From CALBPI01 sp038521865 (GTDB lineage Bacteria > Pseudomonadota > Gammaproteobacteria > Steroidobacterales > Woeseiaceae): 64,000 nt of DNA. A model generated the notes under the pieces. It saw only the letters and a program-made list of their open reading frames with translations. It searched no databases and was not told the origin of the DNA. Location of the stretch: the NCBI GenBank assembly GCA_038521865.1, contig JBCBKO010000004.1, positions 62,001 to 126,000 of the forward strand, written 5' to 3'. The translations under genes and the position numbers were made by a program. This document shows positions 58,495 to 64,000 of the stretch, one piece after another. Numbering within the stretch: the stretch's first letter is position 1; each line of letters opens with the position of its first letter.

Positions 58495-61400
58495 TTAGTC
58501 GTCGCTCAAATCCAGCTTCACGATGATTGGGTCGTGATCGCTGGTGACACTCTCGATATCCTCTGCTGCGTCGATCGCAGCGTGAACTGCATCGAATTCA
58601 GCCGGGAACAGTGACGGGCTGACCAGGATGTGATCCAGCGCTTGAGAGTTTCCGTTGAAGATAAACGAGTAGGCATCCGAAACGTCTGCAGTGTTCGTCA
58701 GGTTGATGAGACCTGCCGTCTCCAGTGTGAGCAAAGGCGTGCGGAACTCGAACTCGTTGAGATCGCCCAATACAACGACGCGTGCGTCTGCGTCCATCGC
58801 AAGGATGTCGCTTACGAAGCTCGCCACCACAGTTGCCTGATCCGTGCGCTCTGGCTCCGAGAACAGTATCGGCGCCTGGTTTGGACCGAACAGCGGGTCA
58901 TCACCGAACTTGGAGCTGAAGTGGTTGTTGATCACGAAGATTGACTTACCGTTCGCTCTGAACTCGGCCGCCAGCGGCTTACGAGCCCCTGCGAATGCCT
59001 CGTTCTCCGGGTCGACATAGCCCGGATTGAACAACAGACGTGGTCCGCGCGCACCCTTTATGACCGAGTTTGCGGTTGTGGCATCAGCGCCCTTGCGCTT
59101 GGCAAACCGCACACGTTTCGGGTTGTAGAGGTAGGCGACACGAATGTTGCCGCCGGGCTGCCCACCATTGTCGAGATCGAGCGGCGGAATTTCGATGAAG
59201 CGGTATCGTGGCCCACCGGCGTTACGGATCGTATTTGCCAGTCGACGCAGGGTCAGGTCTGCAGACACCACACCGTCATCGGTGGGGCCCGAGTTGTCCT
59301 GGATCTCCTGCAAACCGATGATATCGGGCGACTGCATGTTGTTGACGATGATATTCGCCAGATTGGTGAACTGGCCGTTCTCTTCGTCTTCCGGGTCCAG
59401 ATTCAACACGTTGAACGAGGCGATCGTGATCTCGTCACTACCTGATGCGACAACCGTTGTGGTCTCCGGTACGAACGTCTCACCGCTGTCGGCGATGTCC
59501 GAGGTTGTGATGAACAGGAACTTGCCGAAGTTGTAGCTCACAACCGCGTCAATCGGTCCTGCGATGCTCTCGCCTGTGAAGTAGTCACCGACATCGCTGA
59601 TGCGGTTGCTGATGACCTGAATTTCGGGGTTGAAGTCATCGGCAGATATGCGTGCTCCACCAAACACGGTCGGCAGGCTGACCGCCGCACCCATGTCAGG
59701 CGCTACGTACAACTCCTCGTTACCCGGTCCTCCGGACCCAAACACTCTCTTCGAACCGACCACCAGCGGTGATTCGATACGAGTGAGCATGCCCTCGAGG
59801 CTCTCGTAAAAGTCGAGGCCATCGCCGACCGGATCAAATACAGCGAGTGGATCTGTTTCGACATTGATGGATGCGAGGCCTACGGCCGCCGCGTCATCAT
59901 CGATGACTACGGTGGGAGGTGTGCGACCATTCGCACCGACAACAATCGGAGCGGGCAGAGCAACGCCACTCATGTTCGTCACGATATCCTCAACGGCGCT
60001 CAACTGCGTGGTCGACAGGCCCTGTGAACCAGGTCGGAACTCACTCACCGCTGCCGAAATCTCGATGTCGTCACCGACCGCGACGGTAGGTGCACCGCCG
60101 GTGAATACGAAGATTGCATCGGAAGTGGCAATGTTGGCATCGCCGGCCGGATCCTGCAGGTAGAACCCGTTGCGGTCGACCGCTGTGACGACGCCCGAGG
60201 TGATCACACGCTCACCAACAAACGGTGACAAATGTCCCGCACCCTGAATCTCCATAATTGTCAGCGGGATCGCGGGCGCTTGGACAAGGCCGGAATTCAT
60301 CGGCGTTGGTGCTGGATCGCTCAGGAAAAAGTCGAGCTGTCCAAGCGCAGGACCGCCATCTTGCGCAACGCCCATCTCGTCGGCTCGGAAGAAACCGGCT
60401 GGCAGGAAGTTGCCATCAGGACCGATAGTCAAATTCGGTTCAAAGGCTTCACCCGCGCGGTTTGCAATATCGTCAGGCCCAGAGTCGCGAACATAGACCG
60501 AATCTGCGATGTCGCCGTTCCCTTGAACCAAAATGATGGTGTAGGAGCCATTCTCAATGGCGTTCGAAGGAAGCTCGAGATCGGCAGACTCGCCGAATGC
60601 GCCGACAGCATTCTCAGTGGCGAGCAAGTAGAAACCACCCGGTTCGATCACTGTGTCCGGGGGAATGATGTAGGGACTGCCTGCATCCGCACCGCCGAAC
60701 GAGCTGCCAGCATCGGAGTCCCACAGTTCGATGCTCCAGCCGCCGATTGAAACTGCTGAGGTTCCCGCGTTGTAAAGCTCGATGAACTCGTTATCCACTC
60801 CGGTGTTGCTGCCAAGAACTTCGTTCAGGACGACGGCGGGACCACCAGGATTGATCGCACCTTCGCTCACGATCAGATTGCGTGCTGCATAGGCTTCGGA
60901 GCCACCGTCACCATTACCTGTGAACTCGATGGTGAGCATGCTGCCGGTGGAGGGCAGCGTCGCCGAGAAGGTTGTGAACGCATCCGAAAGTGTGGTGCCG
61001 TTCAACGTGAGCGGGTCGTTCAACTCCGGCATCGCGCCGCCTTCCATCGTGTAGACCTGCGAACCGTCCTCGTTGACGGCAAGTTCGAATAGAGTCTCGG
61101 TTGGGCCACCGTCCAGCGACCACGTCCAAACGAAGGTGTCCGAAGATTCGAAATCGCCCATGGCCGCCATATCGATGGAAACCGCCAACTCAGCAGCGCC
61201 CTGAACGTCGAAGACCCAGGTTGCGGTTGCCGAATTTCCCGGATTAGCGCCGTTGACAGTGTCGACCATACTGAGGAAGCGATCCGTCGGAGCCACGCTA
61301 GAGTCAATGATGCCCTGCGTATCGCCAGCGAATGCGCCGCCGCTTATGCCAACAACGCTGTCGTCGGCGATGGCGAATGGAACGCCTGCGGCTTGCGGCC

Positions 61401-61647
61401 AGCTGCCGTAGGCAGCAACACCGAACCAGTCACCCGGTCCCCATTCGGTAGCAGGGTCTGTGCCACCTGCAGTTGCGACCGAAAAACTCGTGAGACCTTG
61501 GCTTTGATCGCCGACCAAATCGAACGCAACGGTTTGCGCCTGCAGCGAAGTTGAAGCGAGGGCGAGAGCTGAGCTTATTGCCAATGGCAAGAGCTTAGAC
61601 TGTAAAGGCGCATCCCGGCGGGAACGCATCGATGGCTTAACCGACAT
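58495..61647 (-). CDS. large extracellular endonuclease/exonuclease/phosphatase-family nuclease (ExeM-like)
   Basis: 1050 residues from the ATG at 61647 (GGAG upstream); a start at 61695 would displace the signal. Order: basic signal peptide (to about residue 37, ASTSLQA), a beta-rich domain, a lamin-tail domain (about 275-390, VLNEVLGSNTGVDNEFIELYNAGTSAVSIGGWSIELW), an OB-fold-like stretch (PFVGERVITSGVVTAVDRNGFYLQDP), and a C-terminal EEP nuclease domain with GLQEI, NNHFSSKFGDD, VVLGDLNEFEF and SDHDPIIVKL. It should be secreted and degrade extracellular DNA for nutrients or biofilm remodelling. No GlyGly-CTERM tail is seen. Confidence 0.92.
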   Translation of the reverse strand: MSVKPSMRSRRDAPLQSKLLPLAISSALALASTSLQAQTVAFDLVGDQSQGLTSFSVATAGGTDPATEWGPGDWFGVAAYGSWPQAAGVPFAIADDSVVGISGGAFAGDTQGIIDSSVAPTDRFLSMVDTVNGANPGNSATATWVFDVQGAAELAVSIDMAAMGDFESSDTFVWTWSLDGGPTETLFELAVNEDGSQVYTMEGGAMPELNDPLTLNGTTLSDAFTTFSATLPSTGSMLTIEFTGNGDGGSEAYAARNLIVSEGAINPGGPAVVLNEVLGSNTGVDNEFIELYNAGTSAVSIGGWSIELWDSDAGSSFGGADAGSPYIIPPDTVIEPGGFYLLATENAVGAFGESADLELPSNAIENGSYTIILVQGNGDIADSVYVRDSGPDDIANRAGEAFEPNLTIGPDGNFLPAGFFRADEMGVAQDGGPALGQLDFFLSDPAPTPMNSGLVQAPAIPLTIMEIQGAGHLSPFVGERVITSGVVTAVDRNGFYLQDPAGDANIATSDAIFVFTGGAPTVAVGDDIEISAAVSEFRPGSQGLSTTQLSAVEDIVTNMSGVALPAPIVVGANGRTPPTVVIDDDAAAVGLASINVETDPLAVFDPVGDGLDFYESLEGMLTRIESPLVVGSKRVFGSGGPGNEELYVAPDMGAAVSLPTVFGGARISADDFNPEIQVISNRISDVGDYFTGESIAGPIDAVVSYNFGKFLFITTSDIADSGETFVPETTTVVASGSDEITIASFNVLNLDPEDEENGQFTNLANIIVNNMQSPDIIGLQEIQDNSGPTDDGVVSADLTLRRLANTIRNAGGPRYRFIEIPPLDLDNGGQPGGNIRVAYLYNPKRVRFAKRKGADATTANSVIKGARGPRLLFNPGYVDPENEAFAGARKPLAAEFRANGKSIFVINNHFSSKFGDDPLFGPNQAPILFSEPERTDQATVVASFVSDILAMDADARVVVLGDLNEFEFRTPLLTLETAGLINLTNTADVSDAYSFIFNGNSQALDHILVSPSLFPAEFDAVHAAIDAAEDIESVTSDHDPIIVKLDLSDD

Positions 61648-61801
61648 TATTGTTATCTCCGATGGATTAAGAATCCGGGAGTGATCGCTCTGCACCGGTT
61701 CGTGCCACCCCCGTGTTGACTTGCCGAGAATAGGAAACGTCGGTGACGTTATGTTTACAATTTAAATAAAATGTCAAAAAGCCCGTGTTGCTAGCGTTAT
61801 G

Positions 61802-62944
61802 TCACATACCGAATAGGGGACGAAGCATTGGCACACGCTGGATGATGAACTCGTAGACCAAGAAGCATCCGCCTGCTGTACCACCGAGAACGAGCAAAGG
61901 TTCGGCCACCGGGCCAAGTTGAAGGGGTGCGAGGTTGCCACCGAGTACAACGGTCAGGGTCTGGTGCAGGATGTACCACGGAAAAACGGCGGCGGTTGCA
62001 TAAGTGACCCAGCGCTTCGGTCGATTCAGATACTGGTGGCCGTAGGCGAAGAGGATGAGAATCCAGGTCCAGCGATTTACATAGATCGAGAGATAGCTCA
62101 GTTGCTCAATGAGCAGATTGGGGTCCTCGCCTACCCACCAGTCTTGCGAGCGCAAGCTGACGTATGCGATCAGCCCTGTCACCAGGAGTCCACGGCGCTG
62201 AGCGGCGAGCGTTGCCCACCATTCGGTGTTTCTGCCAAGAAGAAAGCCGTAGGTGAACATCGTCCCGTACAACGCATGCGCGTAGAAGTCGCCAGTAAGG
62301 CCATGGTCGATGTAGGGAAAGTGCGGAAAGACAAAATTGCCATAAAGCATCAGTGGGACGACGGGAACGACGACGACCCAGATGCCACGAAGCCGGCGGA
62401 ATGCGGTGTGGACTCCGGCAGCGCGCAAAGCGCGACCGGCCGGAATGATCAATAAGGTGTAGAGCAACACATACGGCAGATACCAAAGGTGGTTCCATGT
62501 CCATACCACTCGATTTTCGCCGCCCCATGCCTCACCCGGGAAGTCTTGGAAGCTCAGATACTGCATCCAGAATTTCCAGAAACCAGGTTCGATGATGCCT
62601 TTGCCCAGAGCCTCGAAATACGGCTGTGGGGCGACGATGACGGCCATGCCAAAAATCAAAGGCAAACCCAGTCGCCAAAGCCGCCGGCGAGCTAACTGAC
62701 TGCCACTGTATTTTGTCCAAACGAAGGCAACGGCGAGGCCTGAGATGACAAATAGCAGCGACATTCGCCATTGGTTCAGAAATCGCATGGGCTCCTGGAG
62801 CCATAGCGACGTGTAGGTCGATTTGATGTGCCAGTCCCAGTCTCGAACGTAGAACATGCCACAGTGGTAGAGAATCAAGAGTCCGAACGCGATCACGCGC
62901 AGGGCGTCTATGTCGTGGCGGCGAGTATCTTTTGCGGTTCGCAT
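61802..62944 (-). CDS. acyltransferase family 3 membrane protein
   Basis: 380 residues from the ATG at 62944 (GAGGAG upstream); the open frame continues 41 codons without support. RRHDIDALRVIAFGLLILYHCGMFYV is the acyltransferase-3 start signature with the catalytic-type His, and about ten membrane helices follow. Such enzymes acylate periplasmic glycans or surface saccharides. It is divergent from the LytTR regulator with 146 bp between starts; regulators of this kind often accompany membrane acyltransferases, so control by the neighbour is plausible. Confidence 0.88.
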   Translation of the reverse strand: MRTAKDTRRHDIDALRVIAFGLLILYHCGMFYVRDWDWHIKSTYTSLWLQEPMRFLNQWRMSLLFVISGLAVAFVWTKYSGSQLARRRLWRLGLPLIFGMAVIVAPQPYFEALGKGIIEPGFWKFWMQYLSFQDFPGEAWGGENRVVWTWNHLWYLPYVLLYTLLIIPAGRALRAAGVHTAFRRLRGIWVVVVPVVPLMLYGNFVFPHFPYIDHGLTGDFYAHALYGTMFTYGFLLGRNTEWWATLAAQRRGLLVTGLIAYVSLRSQDWWVGEDPNLLIEQLSYLSIYVNRWTWILILFAYGHQYLNRPKRWVTYATAAVFPWYILHQTLTVVLGGNLAPLQLGPVAEPLLVLGGTAGGCFLVYEFIIQRVPMLRPLFGM

Positions 62945-63090
62945 CGTTCGCTCCTCGTTAGTGCGAGCACCATGCTGCGTCCCGCGCGCACTTTGGTCAG
63001 CGGTCAAGTGATTGATTGATCGGGGTTTGTGATGAGTTGCGGGTCCGCAGTGACAAGTGGTGGGCAACGCGAAGGGCGGGGAGGTAGTCT

Positions 63091-63963
63091 TTGCGCGTGA
63101 TGCTCCAGAGTTATCTGAGAAACCGCCAAGTCTGGGAAACGCTGATTTTCGTGGCGTTGCTTGTGCTCGGGTTCTTGTCCAACACCGCGACTGAAATCAT
63201 CGATTATTCGCGGAATCCCGGTGGACCGAGCCCCGTCCAGGCGTGGATTCTTGAGGGGACGAGTCATTTGGGTCTCGCTCTGGCCATCCCGCTGGTGCTC
63301 TGGCTGGATAGCAAGTCGCCTTTGCGCTTTCAAACCCTGGCTCGCAGTTTGCCTGCGCACGTTGTCTTCAGCGTCGTGTTTTCCGCCGTCCACGTATCAC
63401 TGATGTACGCGGGGCGAAAGGTGCTGTTCCCGATCTACATGGGTTATCCCTACGGTTGGGACAGTGTCCTCGGTGAATTCATTTACGAATACCTGAAAGA
63501 CTTCCGAACCTACCTCCTGATCCTGTCCTTGATTTACCTCTATCGATTCGTACTGCTCCGCTTGCAAGGAGAGGCTGGCTTCCTCGCCGCTAACGACTCT
63601 GGAGAGCAGAACACGGCACCAAATGACCGATTTCTGGTCAAAAAGCTTGGCAAAGAGTTCTTGGTTCGAACGAAAGACATCGAGTGGATCGAGAGCGCTG
63701 GGAACTATGTCAATTTGCATGTTGAAAAGCGCGTATACCCGCTGCGTGGCACCATGGTGCAGATTGCGGACCGATTGTCAGATCAGGGGTTTATCCGGGT
63801 TCACCGTTCGGCGATTGTTAACACTGACCGAATCGCTGAGCTCGCTGTATCCGATTCGGGTGATGGTGAACTTCGATTGACCACCGATGCGCGGGTGCCT
63901 GTGAGTCGACGCTATCGGCAACAGGTCAGGACGGCGATGAGCGGCGGTGAATTGCTGAGTTGA
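63091..63963 (+). CDS. membrane-bound LytTR-domain transcriptional regulator
   Basis: 290 residues with a TTG start at 63091, six bases after GGGGAGG; a GTG at 63097 and ATG at 63100 are alternatives. Four membrane segments (about 15-32, 54-70, 87-108 and 138-155) precede a LytTR DNA-binding domain (about 185-285, RFLVKKLGKEFLVRTKDIEWIESAGNYVNLHVEKRVYPLRGTMVQIADRL ... FIRVHRSAIVNTDRI). This is a membrane-sensor transcription factor rather than a response regulator, since no receiver domain is present. It likely controls the divergent acyltransferase gene. Confidence 0.9.
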   Translation: MRVMLQSYLRNRQVWETLIFVALLVLGFLSNTATEIIDYSRNPGGPSPVQAWILEGTSHLGLALAIPLVLWLDSKSPLRFQTLARSLPAHVVFSVVFSAVHVSLMYAGRKVLFPIYMGYPYGWDSVLGEFIYEYLKDFRTYLLILSLIYLYRFVLLRLQGEAGFLAANDSGEQNTAPNDRFLVKKLGKEFLVRTKDIEWIESAGNYVNLHVEKRVYPLRGTMVQIADRLSDQGFIRVHRSAIVNTDRIAELAVSDSGDGELRLTTDARVPVSRRYRQQVRTAMSGGELLS

Positions 63964-64000
63964 TGCTCCCGGAATACAGGGGCAACGATTACACTGGGCA

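Noticed and set aside
1..64000. tRNA, rRNA, CRISPR arrays, insertion sequences, integrases or attachment sites
   Set aside because: I found no cloverleaf-like spacer sequences, regularly spaced repeats or transposase motifs in the gene-free stretches or frames.

Overview
The window looks like chromosomal DNA of a moderately GC-rich, free-living, probably marine Gammaproteobacterium. The mix of genes (prolyl-oligopeptidase-family peptidases, a tryptophan-halogenase-like flavoprotein, membrane-anchored TolB-like/TPR proteins, GlyGly-CTERM proteins, Rieske oxygenases, an ExeM-like nuclease) recalls Woeseiaceae-type or other marine lineages. That placement is inference; no rRNA or other taxonomic marker is present. 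I see no tRNA, rRNA, CRISPR array, insertion sequence, phage gene or integrase. Genes are densely packed and several convergent pairs overlap at their 3' ends.

Layout. 1-2101: tail of an S9 peptidase, a small membrane protein and an SDR. 2448-4669: ahpC-ahpF peroxide defence. 4750-17314: a long one-strand run of halogenase-like protein, lipoprotein hydrolase, periplasmic phosphatase-like protein, four tandem TolB-like/TPR paralogues and an NTF2-like membrane protein. 17274-34000: first part of a catabolic region (MaoC hydratase, GST-like, CoA-transferase, TetR regulator, two SDRs, Rieske oxygenase, a complete E1alpha/E1beta/E2 2-oxoacid dehydrogenase set, acyl-CoA ligase flanked by two ABM-like small proteins, Rieske ferredoxin and a second Rieske oxygenase), interrupted by small lipoprotein and membrane genes. 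34000-49900: mixed housekeeping and envelope genes (streptogramin-lyase-like propeller plus CXXCH protein, a fifth TolB/TPR paralogue, MFS pump, CBS protein, ECF sigma unit, secreted metzincin, oligopeptidase B, EVE, fasciclin). 49950-55967: second part of the catabolic region (acyl-CoA dehydrogenase; third Rieske oxygenase, HMG-CoA-synthase-like/DUF35 fusion, SCP2-type thiolase, PECR-like SDR). 55977-64000: transglutaminase-like protein, small lipoprotein, DUF418 protein, extracellular nuclease, acyltransferase and LytTR regulator.

Main discovery candidate. Three widely separated divergent or upstream regions (24154, 32143, 51168) carry almost the same 18-bp palindrome, AAACAGTC-NN-GACTGTTT, in a shared A-rich/T-rich setting. 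Each lies 58-67 bases before the start codon of a catabolic operon, and a -10-like hexamer follows at about 20 bases. A degenerate fourth copy lies between the only TetR gene and the SDR-SDR-Rieske operon at a comparable distance (61 bases). This ties three Rieske oxygenases, a ferredoxin, CoA ligase, acyl-CoA dehydrogenase, thiolase/DUF35 module and a 2-oxoacid dehydrogenase into one putative TetR regulon. It suggests an uncharacterised oxidative CoA-dependent catabolic pathway of unknown substrate.
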